Positions 10,901-18,260 of a DNA stretch of 64,000 bases are shown here, piece by piece. The notes beneath the pieces were generated by a model, which ran no database searches, was not told the origin of the DNA, and saw only the letters and a program-made list of their open reading frames with translations. The position numbers and the translations under genes were made by a program. How positions within the stretch are numbered: position 1 is the stretch's first letter; each line of letters opens with the position of its first letter. This DNA comes from DASRJG01 sp964647625. GTDB lineage: Bacteria; Acidobacteriota; Polarisedimenticolia; Polarisedimenticolales; DASRJG01. The stretch is taken from NCBI GenBank assembly GCA_964647625.1, contig CAZYHZ010000018.1:8660-72659 (forward strand), given 5' to 3'.

Positions 10901-12494
10901 CAGCGGAGCGACTCAATACCTGAGCACCATTAGCTACAACGTCGCTGCGCAACCCACCACTTCCAATTATGGTAACGGCGTTCAAGAAACGGTCGGGTAC
11001 AGTCCCGAACGGCTTCAGCCGGCCAGCATCGAGTACAAGTCGGGCGCCACGACCCTCTTCAAAGAGACGTACGGCTACACCCAGCCGAACGGCGGGAATG
11101 ACGGGCTCATCACGAGCATCGGGGATACTCCACAACCCGGCCGGAGCCGAACCTACACCTATGACGCGCTCGGACGGTTGACGGCCGCCGTCACCACGGG
11201 AAGCGCAAGTTATCCGCAGTGGGGGCTGAATTTCAGCTACGACCGCTATGCCAATCGAGCCAGCCAAGCTGCGACCTTCGGCGCACCGCCCACCAAGGCG
11301 TTGGTCATGGATGCGTCGACGAACCGGATCACCACAGCAGGATACGCCTACGACGCGAATGGCAACGTCACGTCCATGCCCGGCGCCACTCTCGTCTACG
11401 ATGCGGAGAACCGCTTGACGAGCTTCACCTCAGGGGGAAGCACGGCGACGTACCAGTACGACGGACACGGGCTGCGAGTGAAGAAAACCGTCGGAGCCAC
11501 GACCACCATATCAATCCGAAAGGGCGTCAACGTTATTGCGGAGTACGTCAACGGCTCCCTCTCGAAGGAGAATGTCTACAATAAGTCACTTATCGCAACA
11601 CACTCCGGTGCGACGCTGACCTACGTCCACTCGGACCTGCTCTCCAGCCGGTTGACCACGGGCACGCAGGGAACGCCGACAGGAGAACAGGGGCACTATC
11701 CGTTCGGTGAGAGCTGGTACTCGACGGGTGTGACGACATCGAGAGATTTCACCAACTACGAGAGAGATGCAGAGAGCGGCTTGGACGATGCCAACGCGCG
11801 CTCCTACTGCTCCGCCGACGGCCGGTTCATCGAGCCCGATCGGGTCCCGGGTTCAGGCGGCAATCCGCAGAGCCTGAATCGCTACGCCTACGCGAGGGAC
11901 AATCCGAGCAACCTGACGGACCCGTTGGGGCTTTCTGTCCGGCTTTGCGAGGATTTGGAATGCGGGCCAACGATTTGCAAGGAAGAAGAAAACGGAGACA
12001 TCCATTGCTGGCAGAACTGCGAGGTCCACGTGGTGGACTGTTCGGACGACCCGGGAGGTCGTGGCGTCGGGGGACCTCGTGGCGGGTTTACTTTCGACGT
12101 CGGCGATGGCAATTCCGGTGGTGGCAGTGGCGGCGGCGATCCCGTCATCGGTCCCACTGGTCTCGATCCGGATAAGATCGAAGCGGAGACTCAGAGGCAA
12201 ATCAAGGACTATCTCTTGATGCCCAATAGCCCTCTCGTCCCGCTCGACGCGCACCCGTGGAACACCGCGTATGACGTGGCTGACTTTTGTTCCGAGGGCG
12301 ACGCCGGTCAGATGGTGTACTGGATGGATCCGAAGAGTCCGGAGAATCCCATCCACGTCTCTAGGAAGGGCTGGGACTACACGTGCAACAACTCGGGGGA
12401 TGGTTTCAAACCTTGGTCCCATCAATTCGGCGGTACTAACGAAAATGGAGGGACCGAGGTGTGGTACTGCTGCTACAAACCTCCGTCGCATTGA
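7974..12494 (+). CDS. exported RHS/YD-repeat protein with cysteine-rich C-terminal tail
   Basis: 1506 residues with a clear Sec signal peptide (residues about 1-25). Many YD-type repeats (Y-D-x-x-G-R and related, roughly residues 480-1190) should form a beta-cage shell. The RHS core signature is present near residues 1235-1320: Y-x-P-F-G-E, then Y-E-R-D-A-E-S-G-L-D-D-A-N-A-R-S-Y, then N-P-S-N-L-T-D-P-L-G-L. After the core come about 186 residues unlike any toxin I recognise, with six Cys in about 30 residues, a Gly-Ser-rich linker and a W-Y-C-C end. No PAAR or VgrG gene and no obvious immunity gene follow, so this looks like a stand-alone secreted or surface protein rather than a type VI effector. 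SD GGGAGG supports this start. Confidence 0.88.
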   Translation: MRTRNWAIPALFALFLFTFGHPAIADPDPGFPPFGSFAGDSFDSVNRQNLNFRFEIPLASSPGRGVDLRLPMVYDSHFYKIANGAWVPESDLSGAYNFGWKRTSPTGSMNYTKLSDECVNKQGMEVNFTLWQGYSYQDPSGTRHVFAALRRQGGMGCTLPANNPTGYATDNSGYYIDATVDGDNPIVYAPGGTQIKNDGTLTDPNGNKITKVVVSSSETDWKDSTGRVGIKIIDGPGYTDYLSMDTTGTFQTVRVNFQTFFVVAGFNCPGVDNWAGNAVLPVSVVYPNGKSYTFQYEHAPGQDPGVTTGRLSQVTLPTGGAYAYDDMDPYGINHLGMSCVDYNPANLSRVVMDGAGGNAFWQFLRTQSGSDWKTTVNPWQQPYNQSPNQSTYLFTNRKQSVIKQYEQLEGQSPLLRTVNIAYTVAGQPTSVTTILDDNRQSKVETDYDSYSNPTQQREYAFGTGAPGAAVRTTTFTYLNSQPYVSRNIINKVASMIVRDGGPTGTIKARATAAYDGSSLTCVTGAPQHDDSGYGCSFLTRGNLTSVTAYTDPVTPAGGITKNFMYDSLGNMLSAESNESRRQQWSFSSTTQWALPDSATVGETGGPQTTQSATYNTFTGLMATSTDENLKTTSFTYDTMRRLTSVTRPDSTQITATYDDTNNTVRLRYPVQGTDTLNLTTTYDGLGRQIKSQVSDTASNSYSIVETQYDSLGNPYRVSTPHNATAQYWTETRFDGLGRSTKIIPPDGSATANNTSMTYAGATTTVTDPAGLQRKFETDALGRRIKTTEPDVANGNSLTQETSFTFNVFDEPLTSIQGSQTRTRVYDALGRLTSATDPESGTVGFVYNNWNLATQVTDARNVIKAITYDTMNRLTGVSYNVSGTGVPATPAVTFTYGTSTALLNNGRLLTMTDGLGSESYSWNQLGQLTQTQKIVSGTTYTTSVAYNLLGEITSLTYPSGRVVQKTYDAVGRLSGMFSGATQYLSTISYNVAAQPTTSNYGNGVQETVGYSPERLQPASIEYKSGATTLFKETYGYTQPNGGNDGLITSIGDTPQPGRSRTYTYDALGRLTAAVTTGSASYPQWGLNFSYDRYANRASQAATFGAPPTKALVMDASTNRITTAGYAYDANGNVTSMPGATLVYDAENRLTSFTSGGSTATYQYDGHGLRVKKTVGATTTISIRKGVNVIAEYVNGSLSKENVYNKSLIATHSGATLTYVHSDLLSSRLTTGTQGTPTGEQGHYPFGESWYSTGVTTSRDFTNYERDAESGLDDANARSYCSADGRFIEPDRVPGSGGNPQSLNRYAYARDNPSNLTDPLGLSVRLCEDLECGPTICKEEENGDIHCWQNCEVHVVDCSDDPGGRGVGGPRGGFTFDVGDGNSGGGSGGGDPVIGPTGLDPDKIEAETQRQIKDYLLMPNSPLVPLDAHPWNTAYDVADFCSEGDAGQMVYWMDPKSPENPIHVSRKGWDYTCNNSGDGFKPWSHQFGGTNENGGTEVWYCCYKPPSH

Positions 12495-12505
12495 GCCAAG
12501 TGAAC

Positions 12506-12570
12506 AGTGGACGCTCCACTTGAAGAGTGTCCCGTCCTGCCCCCTGAAAACTGGACCAGTTTTCGGGGGG
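12506..12570. repeat. two stem-loops after the RHS gene; possible terminator or IS-end remnant
   Basis: Positions 12506-12520 form AGTGGA-CGC-TCCACT. Positions 12540-12570 form a longer hairpin: CCCCC with GGGGG, and GAAAACT (12546-12552) with AGTTTTC (12558-12564), around a GGACC loop. There is no T-tract, so intrinsic termination is uncertain. The text around TGAAAACTGGACC resembles terminal repeats of some IS3-family elements. This is a recollection of style, not a match I can test here. Confidence 0.4.
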
Positions 12571-12591
12571 CACGCCAAGCCGGAATGCACC

Positions 12592-13149
12592 TCAACGCTT
12601 CGCCTTCACGATGTCGCCGCTCAAGATGAACGCCCCCGCCGACAGATGGTGCAGCGCGCGGTCGCCGTCGGTCGGGAATTGCCAGAGCCCATCGACGAAC
12701 ATCGCGTCGTCGGCCCACGCGGCAAGGACCTCGCCGACGAACAGATCGTAGGCTTCCTGCATGTGCGGCTCGGGCGCCACGCGGCATTCGAGCCATGCGG
12801 CGCAGCCTTCGACCATCGGCGCGTGGACGATCGACGCGGGCGAGGTCGTGAGGCTCAGCGAAGTGATCTTGTCGATGTCTTCCCCGGACGCCTGACCCGC
12901 GGCGTAGACCTCCTCGATCATGCTGGCCTTCGGCACGTTGACGACGAACTCACCCGAGCCCTCGATGAGCTTCCGCGTGTACGTGCCGGCGGCGATGACG
13001 GCGACGAGCTTGGCCGGCTCGAAGTCGAGCGCCATCACCCAGGCGGCGGTCATCACGTTCTGCCGGCTTTCGAACGCCGAGGTGATCAGGGTCGTGGGGC
13101 CGTGATTGATCAGCTTGTACGCTCGGCGCAGCGGGACCGGGATTCGCAT
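12592..13149 (-). CDS. flavin reductase-like (FMN-binding split-barrel) protein
   Basis: A 185-residue cytoplasmic protein. The segments G-P-T-T-L-I-T-S-A, N-V-M-T-A-A-W-V-M-A-L-D and the later E-F-V-V-N-V-P match the flavin_reduct domain, which binds FMN/FAD and reduces it with NAD(P)H or uses it for an oxidoreductase reaction. The ATG at 13149 is the first Met before the domain; the frame extends further upstream but opposite the next gene. It lies just downstream of the TMTC-like gene (11-bp gap) and may be co-transcribed. Substrate and partner are unknown. Confidence 0.78.
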   Translation of the reverse strand: MRIPVPLRRAYKLINHGPTTLITSAFESRQNVMTAAWVMALDFEPAKLVAVIAAGTYTRKLIEGSGEFVVNVPKASMIEEVYAAGQASGEDIDKITSLSLTTSPASIVHAPMVEGCAAWLECRVAPEPHMQEAYDLFVGEVLAAWADDAMFVDGLWQFPTDGDRALHHLSAGAFILSGDIVKAKR

Positions 13150-13160
13150 CGTGACGCTCC

Positions 13161-15074
13161 TTACGGGGCCATCCGGTTCACACGATCCAGGTTCTGACGC
13201 GCGGACGCAAGGCCGGGGTCGAGCTCGAGCGCGCGCCGGAGGACGCGGCGGGCGTCGTCGATCCTGCCGGATTTCGCGTAGAGCGCTCCCAATCGAGAGA
13301 GCCCCTCGGCTTCGTCGGGCGCAAGCGCCACGGCACGCTCGAGCGCGGAGACGGCGCCCGCATCGTCTCCGGAGCGCGACAACGCGACACCGAGCTGCTG
13401 CCACGCGGGAACCGACCGCTCGTCGATCGCCAGGGCGCGCCGGCAGTAGGCGATCGCGCCGGCCGCGTCTCCGCGGCGCGAGGCGACGACCGCGAGCGCG
13501 GTCAGCGGCTGCACGGATCGCGGCTCGAGCGCCAGCGCCCGCTCGAACGCGGAGGCGGCTTCGTCGAGCCTGCCGGCGTCGAGCAGGACCTGTCCGAGAT
13601 TGAACTGTGTCGATGCGCTCGCGGGTGCCGAGGCGGCGAGGCGCGCGTAGGCGTCGATCTTGTCTTCGCTTCCGCGGCCGAGCTCGATCCCGAGCGCGCT
13701 CGATTCCTGCTGCAGCTCGAGGCTGTCCGGGATGCGCGCGACGCCGGCTTCGAAGTTTCGAAGGGCCTCGACTTTGTCACCCTGCCTCTTGGCCCAGTCT
13801 CCGGCGAGCAGATAGCCGATCGCCGCGCGCGGCTCATCCCGCATCGAGGCCGACCCCAGCGTGCCGTCGTTCTTCCAATCTCGTTCGCGCGCGATCGACC
13901 GGATCGCGAGCACGACGGCGATCGCCGCGACGATGGCAGGCGCTGTCCGAGGTGCAGCGGGTCGAGTCGATGCCAGCCACCCGTCGAGCCCGGCGACGAT
14001 CAGCCAGGTGAACCCGACCACGCCGAGGTAGGCGTAGCGCTCCGCGAACGGATCGCGGCCGAGCGCGGGAACGTAGAGCGCCGGAAGTATCGGGAGGACC
14101 GTCAAGCACGTCGCGAATGCGGGTACCGGATTCCGCACAGCGAGCCGGACCACCCCGTACGCGCCCGCGCCGACGCCAAGCAGGCCGAGGACGAACCGAG
14201 GATCGGCCGCTCCGCGCGCCAGCGTGATGGCGTGCTCGATCAAGAGGGGGGACGGAAACGCCATGAAGCGGAGGTAGCGGAAGAGCAGCCACGGCGCGTT
14301 CCAGACGGCGTCGAAGAGCGTCCGCCGGGCGTGCGCTCCTTGCGCGACCCAGCCGCCGAGGACGGCAAACCGCGCCGCGAAGTAGATTGCCGCCGGGATC
14401 AGATACGGCACCGCGGCGCGCGACGCCCGTGCCCAGCCCGGCCGCCTCGCGGGATCGCCGGCCCGCAGCCAGCGCTCGGCGAGCACGATCAGCGGAAGGA
14501 AGACGAGCGCGGTTTCCTTGCAGGAACAGGCCAGGCCGAACGCGACCCAAGCCGCGGCCCGGCTCCTTCGGGCGGCCGCACCCGTCCGCTCCCACGACGC
14601 CAGGTGGAGCAGGAGTGCCGAGAGCCCGAGGGCGGCGTAGGTCAGCTCCGGAAGCCCGCTCGCCCAGGCGACGACCTCGACGTTGAGCGGATGGACCGCA
14701 AACAGCACCGCGGCACCGGCGGCCGTCGCGTCCCGTGAGAACCGGCGCACCAGAAAGAAGACGAGCGTCGCATTGAGCATGTGCAGCGCGACGTTCTGGG
14801 TGTGGAAGGCGGCGGGGCTTCCTCCACCGATTTGCCAGCACAGGTTGTACAGGGTGACGACGAGCGGCCTGTAGTAGTTCGTCGTGCCCATCGGCGGCGA
14901 GGCGAGGAGCGGCCGTCCGAGCAGATGCGGCAGGGCGGAGGCGTCGTGCACCCAATGGTTGGTGCGGATCAACGCCTCGTCGTCGTAGACGAAACCGGAT
15001 CCGAGCGAGATCGCGTAGACCAGGGCCGCCGCGGCGGCAGGCAGGGCGATCCAAGGCGATCGTCGCGAGCCCAC
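13161..15074 (-). CDS. TMTC-like multi-pass membrane protein with C-terminal TPR repeats
   Basis: 637 residues. About ten hydrophobic segments cover residues 1-390, and at least six TPR units follow (residues about 430-630). After the first membrane helix there is a D-D acidic pair (F-V-Y-D-D-E), then N-Y-Y-R-P, then H-P-L-N-V-E-V-V-A-W-A-S-G-L-P-E. These are hallmarks of GT-C-fold TMTC-type proteins, whose eukaryotic members are O-mannosyltransferases. A lipid-linked sugar transfer role in the inner membrane is inferred by family. The start is GTG; an ATG start is not available before the first helix. A paralogue lies at 24632-26323. Confidence 0.75.
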   Translation of the reverse strand: MGSRRSPWIALPAAAAALVYAISLGSGFVYDDEALIRTNHWVHDASALPHLLGRPLLASPPMGTTNYYRPLVVTLYNLCWQIGGGSPAAFHTQNVALHMLNATLVFFLVRRFSRDATAAGAAVLFAVHPLNVEVVAWASGLPELTYAALGLSALLLHLASWERTGAAARRSRAAAWVAFGLACSCKETALVFLPLIVLAERWLRAGDPARRPGWARASRAAVPYLIPAAIYFAARFAVLGGWVAQGAHARRTLFDAVWNAPWLLFRYLRFMAFPSPLLIEHAITLARGAADPRFVLGLLGVGAGAYGVVRLAVRNPVPAFATCLTVLPILPALYVPALGRDPFAERYAYLGVVGFTWLIVAGLDGWLASTRPAAPRTAPAIVAAIAVVLAIRSIARERDWKNDGTLGSASMRDEPRAAIGYLLAGDWAKRQGDKVEALRNFEAGVARIPDSLELQQESSALGIELGRGSEDKIDAYARLAASAPASASTQFNLGQVLLDAGRLDEAASAFERALALEPRSVQPLTALAVVASRRGDAAGAIAYCRRALAIDERSVPAWQQLGVALSRSGDDAGAVSALERAVALAPDEAEGLSRLGALYAKSGRIDDARRVLRRALELDPGLASARQNLDRVNRMAP

Positions 15075-15083
15075 CGCCCTCGT

Positions 15084-15974
15084 CTACCTCTTGAGGCTGG
15101 TGTAGACGATCTCGATCCAGCTATCGACCGAGACGAAATCGGTCGCCCACGGTTTGTACTCGTCGGGCAGCCCCACGTTCTTGGCCTGCTCGAGCGTCAT
15201 CCCCTTGGCGATCTCGTCCCGGACGATACCGGTCGTGGTCACGAGCATCGCCTGGAATTTCTTGAGGTCTTCCACCGTGCCCAGCTTGCCGTGCCCGGGG
15301 ATGACCTTCGCGTCGGCCGGGATCTTCCCGAGCACGTCGGTGACGTTCTTGACGTAACCGGCGACGTCCCCGCCCGAGGCGAGATCGATGAACGGGAACG
15401 TGCCGTTGAAGAACTGATCGCCCATGTGAACGACGTTCGCCCCCTTGAAAAAGACGATCGAGTCGCCGTCCGTGTGGCCGTGGGGGGCGTGGATCACCTG
15501 GATCTCTTCCCCGTTGAACCAGATCGATACGCCGTCCTCGAACGTCACGACGGGAAGCGCCTCCTTCGGAGACGCTTCTGTCGTCCGCCCCGGGCGCTCT
15601 TGCTTGACGGAGAGCCGCTTCCTCACGTTCTCCTGCGCGATGATCGTCGCTTCCTTGCCGAACACGCGATTGCCGCCCGTGTGGTCGCCGTGCCAGTGCG
15701 TGTTCACGAGGAACGCCAGCTTGCCGTCGGGGGAGATGCTCTTCAGCGCCGCCTTGATCTTGTCCGCGAGCGGAAGGAACTGATCGTCGACGATGAGGAT
15801 GCCGTCGGGCCCGGCCGAGACGCCGATGTTGCCGCCCGCGCCCTCGAGCATCCACACGGCTCCCGAGATCTTCGTCGGCTTGATCTCCACCTTCGAAAAA
15901 TCGGTCCCCTGGGCGCGCACCGGAAGGGCCGCGAGTCCGAGCGCCGCCGCGAGCGCCGCGTGGATCAGCTTCAT
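15084..15974 (-). CDS. periplasmic metallo-beta-lactamase-fold hydrolase
   Basis: 296 residues with a signal peptide (about residues 1-21, ending P-V-R-A-Q). The HWHGDH zinc motif is at residues 93-98, followed by G-H-T-D-G-D-S and I-P-G-H-G. These are the metal ligands of the MBL-fold superfamily. Similar exported proteins are annotated as cyclase/quinoprotein-type MBL hydrolases; true beta-lactamase activity is not implied. SD GAGGAG precedes the ATG by about 8 bases. It is upstream of, and 9 bp from, the TMTC-like gene in the same direction. Confidence 0.85.
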   Translation of the reverse strand: MKLIHAALAAALGLAALPVRAQGTDFSKVEIKPTKISGAVWMLEGAGGNIGVSAGPDGILIVDDQFLPLADKIKAALKSISPDGKLAFLVNTHWHGDHTGGNRVFGKEATIIAQENVRKRLSVKQERPGRTTEASPKEALPVVTFEDGVSIWFNGEEIQVIHAPHGHTDGDSIVFFKGANVVHMGDQFFNGTFPFIDLASGGDVAGYVKNVTDVLGKIPADAKVIPGHGKLGTVEDLKKFQAMLVTTTGIVRDEIAKGMTLEQAKNVGLPDEYKPWATDFVSVDSWIEIVYTSLKR

Positions 15975-16026
15975 GAGTGGTCTCCTCGTGATCGATGCGA
16001 CCGGTCGAGTTCTATCATGCGCCGGT

Positions 16027-17265
16027 ATGCCCGCGCCCATGGATCCCGTCGCTCCGGTGATTCTCGCCCTGGCCGTGATCCTGATCGCCGCGAAGATCGG
16101 CGGCGCTCTCGCGAGGCGGCTCGGGCAACCCGCGGTCCTCGGAGAGCTGGCGATCGGCGTGGTCCTCGGGAACCTGAGCCACCTCGGCTTCCACGGCTTC
16201 GAGCCCATGGGCGAGCTACCGGCGATCGACACGCTGTCGCGGCTGGGCGTCGTGATCCTGCTCTTCGAGATCGGCCTCGGCTCGACGGTGCGGGAGATGC
16301 TCCAGGTCGGCTGGTCGGCCTTCCTCGTCGCGACCCTGGGCGTGGTCGCGCCGTTCACGCTCGGCTGGGCCGTGTCCGCGTGGCTGTTGCCCGAGCATTC
16401 GATCTACCTCCACATGTTCGCCGGAGCGACGCTGTGCGCGACGAGCGTCGGGATCACGGGGCGCGTGTTCACGGACCTGGGGAAATCGGCGAGCACGGAA
16501 GCCCGCGTGATCCTCGGCGCGGCGGTGATCGACGACGTCATGGGCCTCGTCATCCTCTCCGCGGTCACGGGCCTCATCGTGGCGGCCGATCGCGGCATGC
16601 CGTTCGGAGTCGGCACGATCGCGATGCCTCTGGTGAAGGCGGTCGTTTTTCTCGGTGCGGCGCTGTCCCTCGGGGTCGTGGTGTCGCCGTGGCTCTTCGC
16701 GCTTGCGTCGCGGCTTCGCGTCCGGGGCACGCTGATCGCCACCGCGCTGGCGTGCTGCTTCCTTCTCGCGTGGCTGGCGAGCTGGATCGGGCTCGCGGCG
16801 ATCGTCGGGGCCTTTGCCGCGGGCCTGGTCCTCGACAAGTCGCACACCCGGGCGTTCGTCGAGCACGGCGAGCACCCGCTCGACGAGCTGGTGGCTCCGA
16901 TCTCGGCGTTTCTCGTTCCGGTTTTCTTCGTGCTGATGGGCATGCACACGGATCTCGCCGCGTTTGCGGTTCCGGGAGCCGCGAGCCTCGCCGCCGCCCT
17001 GACCGCCGCGGCGATCGTCGGCAAGCAGGTCTGCTCGCTCGGCGTCCTCGAGCGCGGCGTCGATCGCCTGTCGGTCGGGATCGGCATGATCCCGCGAGGC
17101 GAGGTCGGCTTGATCTTCGCGAACATCGGGTTGTCGCTCTACGTGGGCGGCGAGCGCATCGTCGACCCCGCGTCGTACTCTGCGGTCGTCGTCATGGTCA
17201 TGGTGACGACGCTGCTCACGCCGCCGGCGCTGCGGTGGAGCCTGGGGAGGCATTCGAGACGATGA
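16027..17265 (+). CDS. cation:proton antiporter, CPA2/Kef type
   Basis: About 412 residues with roughly 12 membrane helices and no RCK/TrkA-N domain. L-G-Q-P-A-V-L-G-E-L-A-I-G-V-V-L-G-N in helix 2, L-F-E-I-G-L-G-S and I-D-D-V-M-G-L (paired acidic residues in the ion path) are the typical Na_H_Exchanger motifs. It likely exchanges K+ or Na+ for H+ across the inner membrane. An ATG at 16039 is an equally good start; neither has a clear SD. Its stop overlaps the esterase start (ATGA), so the two are coupled. Confidence 0.88.
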   Translation: MPAPMDPVAPVILALAVILIAAKIGGALARRLGQPAVLGELAIGVVLGNLSHLGFHGFEPMGELPAIDTLSRLGVVILLFEIGLGSTVREMLQVGWSAFLVATLGVVAPFTLGWAVSAWLLPEHSIYLHMFAGATLCATSVGITGRVFTDLGKSASTEARVILGAAVIDDVMGLVILSAVTGLIVAADRGMPFGVGTIAMPLVKAVVFLGAALSLGVVVSPWLFALASRLRVRGTLIATALACCFLLAWLASWIGLAAIVGAFAAGLVLDKSHTRAFVEHGEHPLDELVAPISAFLVPVFFVLMGMHTDLAAFAVPGAASLAAALTAAAIVGKQVCSLGVLERGVDRLSVGIGMIPRGEVGLIFANIGLSLYVGGERIVDPASYSAVVVMVMVTTLLTPPALRWSLGRHSRR

Positions 17266-18101
17266 GCGGATGGGTGGACTACGAGGACGTCTTCGAGGGC
17301 GGAGGCTCGCGCATCACGGGGACCGTGAAGGTCCTTCGCGGCGTCCGCAGCGAGGCCCTCGGCAACAACCGCGACCTGCTCGTCTATCTGCCTCCGTCGT
17401 ACGCCACCGCGAATCGCACGTATCCGACGCTCTACATGCACGACGGTCAGAACCTCTTCGACAAGGAGACGAGCTTCGCCGGCGAGTGGCACGTGGACGA
17501 GGCGCTCGAGGCTCTGGCCGGGGAGGGGTTCGAGGCGATCGTCGTCGGCATCCCGAACATGGGAACCGCACGGCTCGCCGAGTACAGCCCGTTCCAGGAT
17601 CCGCGACTCGGCGGCGGACGGGCGCCAGACTACCTCCGCTTCGTCATCGAGACCGTCAAGCCGCTGGTCGACGACGCGTTCAGGACCACCGGCGAGCGCG
17701 AGGGAACGCTGACGGTCGGCTCGTCCATGGGGGGACTGATCAGCCTGTACGCGTTCTTCGAGCGCCCCGACGTGTTCGGCGGCGTCGGCGCGGTGTCGCC
17801 GTCGGTCGGCTTCGCGGGAGGAGCGCTGCTTCCGTACCTCGAGCGCGCGCCTTTTCCCGGCGGCAAGGTCTACATCGACGTCGGCACGCTGGAGGGCCGC
17901 CCGAGACCGCGCGACGCGAAGGAATCTCAGAGTCCGCCCGGTCCGTACGTGCGCCTTGTGCGCGAGGCGCGCGACCTGCTGATCCGCAAGGGGTACAGGG
18001 ACTCTCACGATCTCCGTTACGTCGAGGAGGAAGGGGCGGGCCACAACGAGGCCGCGTGGGCGGCCCGCCTGCCGAACCTTCTGAGGTTCCTGTTGAGCTA
18101 G
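17262..18101 (+). CDS. alpha/beta-hydrolase of the putative esterase (enterochelin esterase/EstD-like) family
   Basis: 279 residues, no signal peptide. The nucleophile elbow G-S-S-M-G-G puts the catalytic Ser at about residue 155. L-Y-M-H-D-G-Q-N-L-F-D is the typical oxyanion-side motif of PF00756 esterases. A Gly-x-x-His near the C-terminus (G-A-G-H-N-E) supplies the His. The ATG overlaps the antiporter stop by 4 bp and has GGGGAGG 11 bases upstream. The substrate is unknown. Its stop codon forms the edge of a large inverted repeat. Confidence 0.82.
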   Translation: MSGWVDYEDVFEGGGSRITGTVKVLRGVRSEALGNNRDLLVYLPPSYATANRTYPTLYMHDGQNLFDKETSFAGEWHVDEALEALAGEGFEAIVVGIPNMGTARLAEYSPFQDPRLGGGRAPDYLRFVIETVKPLVDDAFRTTGEREGTLTVGSSMGGLISLYAFFERPDVFGGVGAVSPSVGFAGGALLPYLERAPFPGGKVYIDVGTLEGRPRPRDAKESQSPPGPYVRLVREARDLLIRKGYRDSHDLRYVEEEGAGHNEAAWAARLPNLLRFLLS

Positions 18102-18260
18102 CGTCGTGCAACGAAACTCTTGTCATGCCGCGTTTGCGCTTCTCTCTCCAGCTTCAAGGCCCCAAGACGCGACTCGCGGCAGCTCTTGCGCCCATCCCCT
18201 TGAATCGGTCGTGTAGAAGCGCAAACGCGGCATGACAAGAGTTTCGTCGCACGACGCTAG
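18098..18260. repeat. inverted repeat, 46-bp arms with one mismatch
   Basis: Left arm 18098-18143 and right arm 18215-18260 are complementary at 45 of 46 positions. The 71-bp spacer holds a further 7-bp stem (TTCAAGG 18153-18159 with CCTTGAA 18198-18204). The arms start inside the stop codons of the two convergent genes. This is much longer than a normal terminator and looks like a mobile palindrome of REP/BIME or MITE type. Confidence 0.85.

Noticed and set aside
12495..12591. Immunity gene for the RHS tail
   Set aside because: Only 97 bp separate the RHS stop from the convergent flavin reductase, with no credible small gene.
14781..17261. Long plus-strand frame leading into the esterase
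   Set aside because: It runs opposite the TMTC/MBL genes and through the antiporter in another frame and is rich in Arg; the esterase domain starts at 17262.
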